64,000 nt of DNA from Nocardioidaceae bacterium UBA4001 (GTDB lineage: Bacteria; Actinomycetota; Actinomycetes; Propionibacteriales; Nocardioidaceae), in contig DGBP01000022.1 in assembly GCA_002384855.1 (NCBI GenBank), positions 1 through 64,000 on the forward strand, given 5' to 3'. This document shows positions 7,476-16,300 of this stretch, one piece after another. The first letter of the stretch is position 1; each line of letters starts with the position of its first letter. The notes under the pieces were generated by a model. The model was not told the origin of the DNA. It worked only from the letters and a program-made list of their open reading frames with translations, and searched no databases. The position numbers and the translations under genes were made by a program.

Positions 7476-9002
7476 ATGAGGGACAGGCAACCCCCCTCCA
7501 GCACGTTCTGGAGCGGACGGAGAAAGGCGCTCGCGGGACTCTCCGCGGGCGCGATGGCAGGTGTCTCGCTCATGGCGGTCCCGACCGGGGCCGCTGCGGA
7601 CCAGGAGCTCGCGCCCAAGATCTACACGGTCACGCCGTCGTCGGAGCCGGGCCAGATCACCGGGCCCTCTTCGGTGAAGGTCTGGGACGCGGCCACGCAC
7701 ACCCTGACCAAGGAGGTGCCGATCCCCGCCACGCGGCCCGGCACGACGGCGACGAGCGACGACGGCATCTCGAAGCCGCATCACTTCATGGTCCTCCACG
7801 ACCGGAACATCGGCCTGGTCATGGGCTTCAGCCCGTCATCGGACATCAAGGTGTTCGACCTCGTCAAGGACGAGTTCATCGAGGGCACCGACGACTCGCC
7901 GGACGGCAAGCGCTTCACGATCGAGACCGGCACCAAGTTCGACGACCCGAACCTGCCCGCGCGGTTCTCCGGAGCCGGGCCGCGCCACCTGGAGATGCAC
8001 CCCAGCGGTGACATCGCCTACAGCGCCAACTTCGACGGTGACAGCTTCAGCGCGATCGACCTCAACACGCTCAAGGAGATCAAGACCGTCCCGGTCGGCG
8101 ACCGGCCGAACTACGTCGACTACGTCGAGACGGCGGCGGGGCCGCGCCTGTTCGTGGCCAACTTCGGTGAGAACTACCTCAGCGTCTTCGATGCGAACAC
8201 GTATGAGCCGGTGCGGACGCCCGCGGCACCTGACGGCAAGGTCACCGTCGGCAAGAACGGCGTCGCAGGGCCGTTCAACATGGGGGTGAGCCACGACCAG
8301 AACTACGTGATGTCCGCCGACGCCAAGAGCAACACGGTGACGTTCGTCGACACGAAGACCCTCGAGGTCACCTCGGTCGTCGACATCGGCGGCGACCACC
8401 GCACCGACCTGCCCGCGGCCGCCTTCCAGCGGCTGAACCCGCGCATCTCGCCCGAGGGGCGGTGGCTGTGGATCGGCAACCAGGACGCCTCCGAGACCAC
8501 GATCATCGACATCGAGAAGCAGGAGAAGGTCAAGGCGATCCCCTCCGGCCTCGGCGCGGACCTCATGTTCTTCCCGCTCGGGCCGGCTGAGGGCTACGCC
8601 TTCATCACCAACCGGTACGACAAGAAGGTGACCGTCGCGAGACTCAACGGAATCCGGCCACCGACGTACGTCGGGCAGATCCCCACCGCGCGGATCGGCT
8701 CCCACTACATGACCTTCGACAAGAGCTGGGAGACCGCCATCGTCTCGGAGCGACCGGGACGCTCCTACGGGGTCTTCGACATGACCTTGTTCGCGAACCC
8801 CAACAGGGGTGCGGTGAGGCGAGGTCTCAAGAACGTCGAGGTGCAGAGCATCTGGACCGGCGGGTCGAGCTTCGACCCCAACCCGGAGATGTGGCAGCCC
8901 GACTACAGCGACGACTACACCCGTGCCGGCCAGGACATGGCGGTCTACGTGTGGTTCGAGAACGGCATCGCCCAGGTGAGCAAGGAACGCGGAGGGGACT
9001 GA
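7476..9002 (+). CDS. Secreted YVTN-type beta-propeller protein
   Basis: Protein of 508 aa with an N-terminal export signal (SGRRKALAGLSAG, then a hydrophobic stretch ending near AAADQ at about residue 46). The rest has repeated blades of the YVTN/YncE kind, such as SSVKVWDAATHTL, NFDGDSFSAIDLNTL, NFGENYLSVFDANTY and AKSNTVTFVDTKTL, which fold as a beta-propeller. No enzyme motif is evident. It lies between the SoxB-like phosphoesterase and the multicopper oxidase, all on one strand and all exported, so a shared extracytoplasmic function is likely. GGAGAAGGAG sits just before the ATG. A hairpin after the stop may end the transcript. Confidence 0.8.
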   Translation: MRDRQPPSSTFWSGRRKALAGLSAGAMAGVSLMAVPTGAAADQELAPKIYTVTPSSEPGQITGPSSVKVWDAATHTLTKEVPIPATRPGTTATSDDGISKPHHFMVLHDRNIGLVMGFSPSSDIKVFDLVKDEFIEGTDDSPDGKRFTIETGTKFDDPNLPARFSGAGPRHLEMHPSGDIAYSANFDGDSFSAIDLNTLKEIKTVPVGDRPNYVDYVETAAGPRLFVANFGENYLSVFDANTYEPVRTPAAPDGKVTVGKNGVAGPFNMGVSHDQNYVMSADAKSNTVTFVDTKTLEVTSVVDIGGDHRTDLPAAAFQRLNPRISPEGRWLWIGNQDASETTIIDIEKQEKVKAIPSGLGADLMFFPLGPAEGYAFITNRYDKKVTVARLNGIRPPTYVGQIPTARIGSHYMTFDKSWETAIVSERPGRSYGVFDMTLFANPNRGAVRRGLKNVEVQSIWTGGSSFDPNPEMWQPDYSDDYTRAGQDMAVYVWFENGIAQVSKERGGD

Positions 9003-9019
9003 CCCCGCCACCCACCTTC

Positions 9020-9046
9020 GGGGGAGCCGTCGACGGCGGCTCCCCC
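9020..9046 (+). terminator. Stem-loop after the beta-propeller gene
   Basis: A perfect 10-base stem, GGGGGAGCCG (9020-9029) with CGGCTCCCCC (9037-9046), and a seven-base loop begins 18 bases after the stop codon. There is no U-tract, which is common in actinobacterial terminators. It could end or attenuate transcription before the multicopper oxidase gene. Confidence 0.6.
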
Positions 9047-9072
9047 GACCGGTCCCTGCAACAGACACAACC

Positions 9073-9094
9073 CTCCAGGGTGACTCCAGGGTGA
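9073..9094 (+). repeat. 11-bp tandem duplication before the multicopper oxidase
   Basis: CTCCAGGGTGA occurs twice head to tail (9073-9083 and 9084-9094), ending just before the GAGGAGAAGG ribosome site of the next gene. It could be a paired operator half-site or a recent slippage duplication. Confidence 0.7.
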
Positions 9095-9104
9095 GGAGAA
9101 GGCC

Positions 9105-10761
9105 GTGCTGAGTCGTCGTGACATCCTGCGGGTCGGGTCGGGAGCGACCGTCGCCCTGCTGGCCCCCTGGAAGGCACTGGCGCAGGCGCGGTTCGGCACC
9201 GAGCTCCCTCGCTTCGTCGACCCGCTTCGGCTGCCGCCGGTGGCGGGGCCGGGGCCCCACGGCGGGGTCCGCCTGTCGATCCGTCCAGGGGTGCAGCAGG
9301 TGCACTCGGCGCTGCCGCCCACACCGATCTGGGGGTACGACGGAGGGAGCGGGCCGACCTGGCCGGGCCCGACCATCCACGCCATGAGGGACACGCCGTT
9401 GTGGGTGGAGCAGACGAACGCCCTAGGCAGCAGGCACCTGTTCCACGACTCCCTCGACCACCACCTCTCGCACCACGGATGTCCCGAGCTCGACGGTCGT
9501 CGGCTCACCCCCGAGCTCGCGCACGTGCCGCGGACGTCGACCCACCTGCACGGCGCTCGCGTGGCGCCGAGGGAGGACGGGTTCCCGGACCTGTGGTCGG
9601 TGGCGGGGGAGACCGCCGTCTACCGCTACCCGAACCGCCAGCATGCGCGCAGCCAGCGGGCGGCGACGCTGTGGTACCACGACCACGCCATGGGCACCAC
9701 GCGGCTGAACGTGTACGCGGGCCTGGCCGGGTTCTACCTCATCCGCGACCCGCTCGAGGCCGAGCTCGGCCTCCCGGTCGGTGACCCCTACGAGCTGCCG
9801 TTGCTGCTCCAGGACCGCGACTTCCACGAGGACGGCTCCCTGGCGTATCCGGCAGCGCCCTGGGTGGGCAACGTCCAAGGCGTCGTCGCGGTCGTCAACG
9901 GGACGGGATGGCCGCGCCACGCGGTCGACCGGGGGGTCTACCGGCTCCGGCTGCTCAACGGCTCCCAGCACCGGCTTTACCACCTCGCGCTCGAGGGGGT
10001 GACGTTCACGGTCATCGGCACGGACGGCGGGCTGCTGCCCCGACCCGTGCCGGGTGTACGCGTGCTGCCGCTCGCGCCGGCGGAGCGCATGGACGTCCTC
10101 GTGGACTTCTCGGCGGCACCGCCGGGCACGAGTGTGCGGCTGCTCAACGTCGCACCACCGGACCCGATGGCTCCGCCGCTGGGGGAGCTGATGCGTTTCG
10201 ACGTCAGCAGTGCATCGGCTCCTCGGCCAGGCCTGCCGGGCCGACTGGACCCGTGGTTCGAACGGCTGGATCCCGAGCACGCGAGGGCGCATCGGCGCAT
10301 GATGATGCAGCGCCTGCGCCCCGACCTGCCGGCTTCCAACACCAACCCGTGGCTGCTTTGGTACGCAGACGCCTCCCTCCCGCACGGAACCTACCCGGTG
10401 GTGGGGGATGGCTGGCGTCCGGGCTTCTGGCGCGATCCCGCGTTCGCCCACCCGAGGGCCGGTACGACGGAGGTCTGGTCCGTCACGAACCCATCACCGG
10501 TCTCGCACCCGGTCCACCTGCACCTCGTGCAGTTCCAGATCCTTTCGCGTCAGCGCGCTGGGGAGGCACGGCGGCGCCTGCCCCACACCTACGAGGCGGG
10601 GTGGAAGGACACCGTGGTCGGTGGGACCGCGGGAGACCGTGGACGTCATCGCGAGGTTCGACCTGCCCGAGGGGACGCCGACCCCGGCGCCGTACCCCTG
10701 GCACTGCCACGTGCTCGAGCACGAGGACAACGACATGATGCACGCCTTCACCGTCGAGTAG
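9105..10761 (+). pseudogene. Multicopper oxidase (CotA/bilirubin-oxidase type), frameshifted near the C-terminus
   Basis: Three-domain multicopper oxidase with a Tat-like start (LSRRDILRVG). Copper motifs run in order: HLHGAR (about 147-152), WYHDHAMG (about 191-198) and HPVHLHLVQF (about 467), all in one frame. The last motif, WHCHVLEHEDNDMM, with the terminal FTVE and stop at 10759-10761, lies in the +1 frame. Removing one G in the GGTCGGTGGG run near 10617-10625 restores a continuous protein of about 551 aa, the family norm. The disruption is therefore one inserted base, either a true mutation or an assembly error. As written, translation would pass into unrelated frame to about 10967 and lose two trinuclear ligands and the type 1 site. 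Confidence 0.88.
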
Positions 10762-10830
10762 CCTCCCCGAGCCAGGGCACCGTGAGCTCCGACGGCCTAT
10801 CATCGACCGACACCCGTCCGTGGAGGCTCA

Positions 10831-11784
10831 ATGCAGGCTGTCGCCGACTTCTGGCAGGCGGTTCCGGATGCGTTGCGCGACCCCGTCGCCCTCGCCGCGC
10901 CGTTCTTCCTGCTGTTCATCGCGATCGAGGCGCTGGCCGCCCACCTCCTGGAGGACGAGCGGCCTGAGGACGAACGGCGGACCCCTGACGGTCGCGCGGC
11001 GCCGCTGCGGGGTGGGTACGACCGCAGCGACGCCCTGGCCAGCATCGGCGCAGGCGCCGTCTCGATCCTGACGATGACGCTGTGGAAGGGTCTGGGGCTG
11101 ATCGGCTACGCCGTGCTCTTCGCCTACGTCGCGCCCTGGCAGCTGCCGGTCGACCGCTGGTGGACCTGGGCGATCGCGCTCCTCGGCGTCGACTTCTTCT
11201 TCTACTGGGCCCACCGCACCGCCCACCGGGTGCGCCTGGTGTGGGCGACCCACCAGGCGCACCACTCGAGCGAGTACTTCAACTTCTCCACGGCCCTGCG
11301 GCAGAAGTGGAACAACTCCCACGAGCTGGTGATCTGGGCCCCGCTGCCGCTGCTGGGAGTCCCACCGGCCCTGGTGTTCCTCGGCTTCTCGGTCAGCCTC
11401 GTCTACCAGTTCTTCGTGCACACCGAGCGGGTCGGGAAGCTGTGGCGCCCGGTCGAGCTGGTCCTCAACACGCCCTCGCACCACCGGGTCCACCACGGCA
11501 GCGACCCGGAGTACCTCGACCGGAACTACGGCGGGATCCTCATCGTCTGGGACCGGCTCTTCGGGTCGTTCCAGGAGGAGCTGCACCGTCCGACGTACGG
11601 CCTGACCACCCCGGTCGGCACGAACAACCTGATCCGGCTGCAGACCCACGAGTACGTCGCCATCGCCCGGGACGTCCGCGGGGCGCCGACGTTGCGGGAC
11701 AAGCTCGGCTACGTCCTCGGCCCGCCGGGGTGGCGTCCGGAGCCTGAGGGACGGGCGGTGGTCCCGCCCCTCCCCGCCCCGTAG
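10831..11784 (+). CDS. Sterol desaturase / fatty acid hydroxylase family membrane protein
   Basis: Integral membrane di-iron protein of 317 aa. Several transmembrane helices lie between residues 20 and 200. Histidine boxes are HRTAH (about 130), HQAHH (about 144) and HRVHH (about 224), the pattern of the fatty acid hydroxylase superfamily (sterol C5-desaturase, ERG3-like, alkylglycerol monooxygenase-like). Such enzymes hydroxylate or desaturate lipids using O2. The substrate cannot be deduced. GGAGG lies five bases before the ATG. The next gene starts 9 bases after its stop and is probably co-transcribed. Confidence 0.87.
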   Translation: MQAVADFWQAVPDALRDPVALAAPFFLLFIAIEALAAHLLEDERPEDERRTPDGRAAPLRGGYDRSDALASIGAGAVSILTMTLWKGLGLIGYAVLFAYVAPWQLPVDRWWTWAIALLGVDFFFYWAHRTAHRVRLVWATHQAHHSSEYFNFSTALRQKWNNSHELVIWAPLPLLGVPPALVFLGFSVSLVYQFFVHTERVGKLWRPVELVLNTPSHHRVHHGSDPEYLDRNYGGILIVWDRLFGSFQEELHRPTYGLTTPVGTNNLIRLQTHEYVAIARDVRGAPTLRDKLGYVLGPPGWRPEPEGRAVVPPLPAP

Positions 11785-11793
11785 CCTGCTGTC

Positions 11794-12171
11794 ATGAGCG
11801 TGAAGGTGGATCTCGCGGCCCTGGCGGAGACGATGGCCGGCTACGGGCAGGCCTACCTCCTGACCGTCTCCGACGACCAGCGGCCCCACGCCGTGGCGGT
11901 CCGCCCGGGGGTGCAGGGTGAGGCGCTCGCCGTCCACCGCCTCGGCCGTCGCACGCTGACGAATCTCGCCGAGCGCCCCGAGGTGACGCTGCTGTTCCCG
12001 CCGCGGGAGGAGGGCGGCTACTCGCTCATCGTCGACGGCCGGGCCTCCGTCGCGTCCGACGGCGCGGTGGTCGCCCCCTCCCACGCGGTGCTGCACCGGC
12101 CGTCCGACCACGTGAGCACGCCCGCCGACGGCTCGTGCGGCAACGACTGCGTGCCGGTGGGGACCGACTGA
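11794..12171 (+). CDS. Pyridoxamine 5'-phosphate oxidase-fold protein
   Basis: A 125-aa protein with the split-barrel fold of the PNPOx/FMN-binding family: a strand carrying AYLLTVSDDQRPHAVAV followed by LTNLAERPEVTLLFPP and YSLIVDGRASV is the usual core pattern. In actinobacteria such small proteins often bind FMN, F420 or haem. The cofactor cannot be assigned. The C-terminal tail has two cysteines (SCGNDC) not typical of the fold. It follows the hydroxylase-like gene closely. Confidence 0.72.
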   Translation: MSVKVDLAALAETMAGYGQAYLLTVSDDQRPHAVAVRPGVQGEALAVHRLGRRTLTNLAERPEVTLLFPPREEGGYSLIVDGRASVASDGAVVAPSHAVLHRPSDHVSTPADGSCGNDCVPVGTD

Positions 12172-12479
12172 CACACCTGAGGAGCACCACGGTCCCGAAC
12201 CGGGGCGAGGGGCGCTACCATGGAGCGCAGCGGCCCTCGACATGCCGTTTCGTGACTGATGACATTCTCGGGGGCCGGCGACCGGCCGCCGCCTGGCGGT
12301 AGCGAAGCTCCCACCGCGCTCGGGCCCTGAGCCCGGCGCTTCGATCCGTGCTGATCGGTGGGACCTGCCACGTCGTGGGACTGGCACCGTCCCGTCCCGG
12401 GATGTCTGATCGCGTCCGGTCGCACGACCCGTGCACGAGCACGCACGGGTTGCCGTACCGGTACTCCGAGGAGGAGCCT
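12172..12479. other. Gene-free 308-bp leader before the SNF2 helicase
   Basis: No convincing gene is visible. A 10-base palindrome GTACCGGTAC lies at 12455-12464, immediately before the GAGGAGGAG ribosome site (12468-12476), and a small hairpin CGTGC-ACGA-GCACG lies about 20 bases before it. An open frame does extend upstream from the helicase, but its residues do not resemble any domain. I read it as promoter and untranslated leader. Confidence 0.45.
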
Positions 12480-14618
12480 GTGGCCCGACGAGGCCAGCGC
12501 CAAGCCGGCGCCCGCCGTACGCCGTCGCGGGCGCCGCGACGGGTCCGCCCGCGCGACAACGAGGGGATCATCCCCGTCCTTGCCCGGGTGGTGCGCGAGG
12601 TCGAGACGGCCGTGCAGCGCGGGTCCGTGATGCCCTCGATCCGCACCAAGTTCCAGGTCGTCGCGCTCCTCGTCCGTGAGGAGCGGGCCCGCGTGAAGGC
12701 CGACGACCAGCTCACCGACGCGCAGCGGGCCGAGCAGCTCAAGCGGCTCGACGGCATCGCCACGATCCTGGCCAAGACCGCGGCCCGCGACACCTCGCTG
12801 CTCGCCCTCCTCGCCGAGGACGCCGAGGTCTCCGACGCCGCCTGGGTGCTCCGCCGCGACATGATGGAGTCCGGCGGGATGGAGGTCCCGCCGGAGGCGG
12901 CGCGACGTGAGACCGCGACCGCCCCGAACGGCACCGAGCGTCGCGTCGTCCCGCAGGCGATCGTCTCTCGCCAGCTGGCCAACCCCTTCCTGACCCCGGA
13001 CTTCGAGGCCGCCCGGGAGTCCCACGTCCGAGCCCGCCGCCTCGCCGGCTGGGAGCTCCTCGGCCCGCTGTTCCGCTCCTTCGAGTACGCCGGCGACTCC
13101 GCCCTCATGCCGCTGCCCGACCCGGTCTCGATGCGCGCGCCCGGCGGCCTGGAGCTGATGCCCCACCAGGCCCGGGTCGTGGCCGCGGCCGCCGAGGGGC
13201 ACCGGACCTTCCTCCTGGCAGACGAGCCCGGCCTCGGCAAGACCGCGCAGGCGCTGGTCGCCGCGCACGCCGCCGACGCCTACCCCCTGCTCGTGGTGGC
13301 GCCCAACGTCGTGAAGACCAACTGGGCGCGCGAGGTGGCCATCTGGACTCCCCGCCGCAGCGCCACGGTCGTGCACGGCGACGGCCGCGACATCGACGGC
13401 TTCGCCGACATCGTCATCGTCAACTACGAGGTGCTCGACCGCCACGTCGGCTGGCTCGGCGACCTCGGCTTCCGCGGCATGGTCGTCGACGAGGCGCACT
13501 TCATCAAGAACAAGTCATCCCAGCGCTCCCAGCACGTGCTCGAGATCTCCGAGCGGATCCGCAGCCGGATCGGCCGCCCGCTGCTGATGGCCCTCACGGG
13601 CACGCCGCTCATCAACGACATCGAGGACTTCCGCGCGATCTGGCAGTTCCTGGGCTGGATCGACGACAAGAAGCCGCTCGGCAGCCTGATGGAGGCTCTC
13701 GAGGAGACCGGCCTCTCGCCCGGCGAGCCCGGCTTCTACGCCGCCGCGCGTCGCTGCGTGGTCGATCAGGGCATCGTCCGGCGTCGCAAGGTGGACGTGG
13801 CCAAGGACATCCCCGCCCGCCGTGTGGCCGACATCCCCGTCGAGCTCGACGACGACGAGGGGCGCTCGATCCGGGCGGCCGAGCGGGAGCTCGCACGACG
13901 GATGGTGGCGCGGTACGACGCCGCGCTGGAGCGTCGTACCTCCGGCGTCGTGGTGGAGGGGATCGACCACGAGCTGGTGCGCCGGGTGGCGACCTGGGAG
14001 CGCGAGGACACCGCCGGCACGAAGACCGACGAGAACGTCTTCAGCATGATGCGCCGGATCGGCCAGGCGAAGTCCGGGCTCGCCGCCGACTACGCCGCCC
14101 AGCTGGCGCGCAACGTCGGCAAGGTGGTCTTCTTCGCCAAGCACGTCGACGTGATGGACGCCGCCGAGGAGACCTTCGCCCGCCGGGGCATCGGCTACTC
14201 CTCCATCCGCGGCGACCAGACCAACAAGGTGCGCCAGCGTAACGTGGACGCCTTCACCGACGACCCCGCCGTGGCGATCGCGGTCTGCTCGCTCAGCGCG
14301 GCCGGGGTCGGCCTGAACCTCCAGGTCGCCTCGAACATGGTGCTCGCCGAGCTGTCGTGGACCGACGCCGAGCAGACCCAGGCGATCGACCGGATCCACC
14401 GCATCGGGCAGGCAGAGCCGGTGACCGCGTGGCGGATCATCGCCGCGCAGACCATCGACAGCAAGATCGCCGAGCTGATCGACAGCAAGGCCGGTCTGGC
14501 GGCGCGGGCGCTCGACGGCTCCGACGAGGAGACGACGTCCTCGGCCGACGTCCAGCTCGAGGCGCTCGTCGCGCTGCTCACCGACGCGCTGACCGAGAGG
14601 GAGTCGGCGACGGTTTAG
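12480..14618 (+). CDS. SNF2-family DEAD/DEAH helicase
   Basis: Swi2/Snf2 ATPase of 712 aa from the chosen GTG. The Walker A motif DEPGLGKT is at about 248-255, the Walker B DEAH at about 337, TGTPL at about 372 and the C-terminal helicase motif QAIDRIHRIGQ at about 634, the hallmark order of this superfamily. The basic N-terminus (residues 1-35) probably contacts nucleic acid. It would use ATP to translocate on DNA and remodel protein-DNA contacts. No methyltransferase, nuclease or other defence partner is adjacent, so a housekeeping or repair role is as likely as defence. The GTG is chosen for the strong GAGGAGGAG site just upstream. Confidence 0.87.
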   Translation: MARRGQRQAGARRTPSRAPRRVRPRDNEGIIPVLARVVREVETAVQRGSVMPSIRTKFQVVALLVREERARVKADDQLTDAQRAEQLKRLDGIATILAKTAARDTSLLALLAEDAEVSDAAWVLRRDMMESGGMEVPPEAARRETATAPNGTERRVVPQAIVSRQLANPFLTPDFEAARESHVRARRLAGWELLGPLFRSFEYAGDSALMPLPDPVSMRAPGGLELMPHQARVVAAAAEGHRTFLLADEPGLGKTAQALVAAHAADAYPLLVVAPNVVKTNWAREVAIWTPRRSATVVHGDGRDIDGFADIVIVNYEVLDRHVGWLGDLGFRGMVVDEAHFIKNKSSQRSQHVLEISERIRSRIGRPLLMALTGTPLINDIEDFRAIWQFLGWIDDKKPLGSLMEALEETGLSPGEPGFYAAARRCVVDQGIVRRRKVDVAKDIPARRVADIPVELDDDEGRSIRAAERELARRMVARYDAALERRTSGVVVEGIDHELVRRVATWEREDTAGTKTDENVFSMMRRIGQAKSGLAADYAAQLARNVGKVVFFAKHVDVMDAAEETFARRGIGYSSIRGDQTNKVRQRNVDAFTDDPAVAIAVCSLSAAGVGLNLQVASNMVLAELSWTDAEQTQAIDRIHRIGQAEPVTAWRIIAAQTIDSKIAELIDSKAGLAARALDGSDEETTSSADVQLEALVALLTDALTERESATV

Positions 14619-14643
14619 CTGCGGCCTCTGACACGATCGAGGT

Positions 14644-14970
14644 GTGACCGTCATCAAGATCAACGCCATCACCGTGCCCGCCGACAGCGGCGACGAGCTC
14701 GCCCGGCGCTTCGCCGCCCGCGCCGGTGCGGTGGACGACCAGGAGGGGTTCGAGGGCTTCGAGCTGCTCAAGCCCACCGACGACCGCACGACCTGGCTGG
14801 TCGTGACCCGCTGGCGGGACGAGGAGGCCTTCGATGCCTGGGTGAGCTCACGGGCCTTCGGGCAGGGGCACCAGCAGGGGTCCGGGGACGAGAGCGAGCC
14901 GAAGCGCGGTCCGGTCGGGACCCACAGCGAGCTCTGGTCCTACGAGATCGCCGGCGGCTCGCGCCCGTAA
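14644..14970 (+). CDS. mhuD: MhuD-like haem-degrading monooxygenase (ABM domain)
   Basis: A 108-aa ABM-fold protein strongly resembling mycobacterial MhuD: it begins TVIKINAITVPADSGDELA and continues RFAARAGAVDDQEGFEGFEL. The known active-site residues of MhuD are Asn7, Trp66 and His75; here N7 and W66 are at the same positions and H76 is one residue displaced. It should open haem to release iron. The GTG at 14644 makes the N-terminus align exactly. It follows the SNF2 gene by 25 bases and converges on the PucR gene. Recovery of iron from haem is the probable role, by analogy. Confidence 0.85.
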   Translation: MTVIKINAITVPADSGDELARRFAARAGAVDDQEGFEGFELLKPTDDRTTWLVVTRWRDEEAFDAWVSSRAFGQGHQQGSGDESEPKRGPVGTHSELWSYEIAGGSRP

Positions 14971-14975
14971 CGGTG

Positions 14976-16217
14976 CTACCCGTCGGACGGGGGCGCCGGG
15001 CGGCCCAGGGCAAGGATCAGGGCGAGGACCACCTCGGGGTCCTCGAGCCGCTCCCCGTAGGCCGACCGGACCTGGGACATCCGGTAGCGCACCGTCTGCG
15101 GATGGACGTGGAGGGCCCGGGCGACCTCCTCGCGTCGCCCCTGGTGCAGCAGCCACTCCCGCAGCGTCTCCGCGAGCCGCTCGGCGGTGGAGGGACGTAG
15201 CTCGTCGAGCGGGGCCAGCACGTCGGCGCGCAGGTCGGCGAGGGCCGCCGGGTCGGCAGCCAGGACGAGGCTCGCGAGATGCCGTTCGGTGTCCAGGGCC
15301 TCGGCGGGGGGCGTGACCAGCTCCATCCGGCGCGCGCGCAGCGCGCGGAGGTACGACGTGCGCACGTCCGTCCACGGCGTCGCGGGACCGAGGCATGCCT
15401 CGTGGCCACGCAGTTTGGCGAGGACCGCCGCCCGGGCGGCCCCCGAGGCGTCGGGGACGAGCAGCACCGCCACCTCGGCCCCGTCCTGGCCGGCGAGGTC
15501 CGGTATCCCCTCCTCGGCGCGGAGCGTCCTGGGGTCCAGCACGCCCAGGGCCCGGGCGACGTGGGCAGCGGGGAGCACCGCCGCCGCGAGGGTGCGCGGT
15601 GGTTCCCAGCCTGCCCGGTCGGCCCTCGTGTGCAGCCGGTCGCCGCTCTCGCCCTGCAGGAGGCTCAGCGTGAGCCGCTGCAGGTAGCGCTCACGGACCC
15701 GACCGGTGGTGGCGAGCTCGTCCGCGTGCCCGGCCGCGCTGGCAGCCGACAGCTCGTCGATGTAGGCGAACACCAGCTCGGCGAACTTGGCCAGGGTGCC
15801 GGCGGGGAGGCCCGCCTCGACGGCGGTGTCGGACAGCTCCCGCCACGAGACGCGGGCTCCGACCCGGTAGGCCGAGAGGAGGGCGTCCATGCTCCGGCCG
15901 CTGCGTGCCTCCCCGCGGCCGAGCTCGTAGGCGCCCCCGAGAGCGGGGGCCAGGGGCGTGCCGGGGTCGGTGCGGTGCGCGGTGCCGGCCAGCTTGAGGA
16001 ACCCGGCGAGGGCGAGCTGCACGGCGGACTCGATGGTGTCGCCCATGCGACCGCCGAACGCGTCGGCGTACGCCGGGACCTCCACCGTGATCGCCCGCAC
16101 GGTGTCGTGGGCGACCGAGGGCAGCCGTGACCGCAGCAGCTCGGTCGTGGCCGCGTCCAGCTCGAGCTCGACGGCTCCCCGGGCGGTCTGGCTGTTGCTG
16201 CCGTCTGACTCCGTCAC
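14976..16217 (-). CDS. PucR-family transcriptional regulator
   Basis: Regulator of 413 aa ending in a PucR C-terminal helix-turn-helix (EVARALHVHPQTVRYRMSQV, then LEDPEVVLALILAL). The N-terminal half is a helical sensor region (about residues 20-170) seen in actinobacterial PucR/CdaR-like proteins. The GTG at 16217 is chosen because GGAGAG stands six bases upstream; an earlier TTG overlaps that site. It is divergent from the ferredoxin-reductase/desaturase pair across an 83-base gap, the usual arrangement when a PucR protein controls lipid desaturation genes. The effector is unknown. Confidence 0.85.
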   Translation of the reverse strand: MTESDGSNSQTARGAVELELDAATTELLRSRLPSVAHDTVRAITVEVPAYADAFGGRMGDTIESAVQLALAGFLKLAGTAHRTDPGTPLAPALGGAYELGRGEARSGRSMDALLSAYRVGARVSWRELSDTAVEAGLPAGTLAKFAELVFAYIDELSAASAAGHADELATTGRVRERYLQRLTLSLLQGESGDRLHTRADRAGWEPPRTLAAAVLPAAHVARALGVLDPRTLRAEEGIPDLAGQDGAEVAVLLVPDASGAARAAVLAKLRGHEACLGPATPWTDVRTSYLRALRARRMELVTPPAEALDTERHLASLVLAADPAALADLRADVLAPLDELRPSTAERLAETLREWLLHQGRREEVARALHVHPQTVRYRMSQVRSAYGERLEDPEVVLALILALGRPAPPSDG

Positions 16218-16300
16218 TTTGTTCTCTCCGCACAATCTTTGGTGTCCGATTCACGTCCTACGGCCATGAACTTAGCCGACGCAGGCGAGATGCTGGACCC

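Noticed and set aside
5631..7799. A 722-codon minus-strand frame over the phosphoesterase
   Set aside because: Shadow of the SoxB-like gene; it also crosses the gene end and the next start, as chance frames do.
10762..10967. Extension of the multicopper oxidase to a stop at 10967
   Set aside because: After about 10617 this frame has no copper motif and overlaps the next gene; the true C-terminus is in the +1 frame.
12480..14618. SNF2 helicase as part of a phage-defence island
   Set aside because: No nuclease, methyltransferase, integrase or other defence gene is adjacent.
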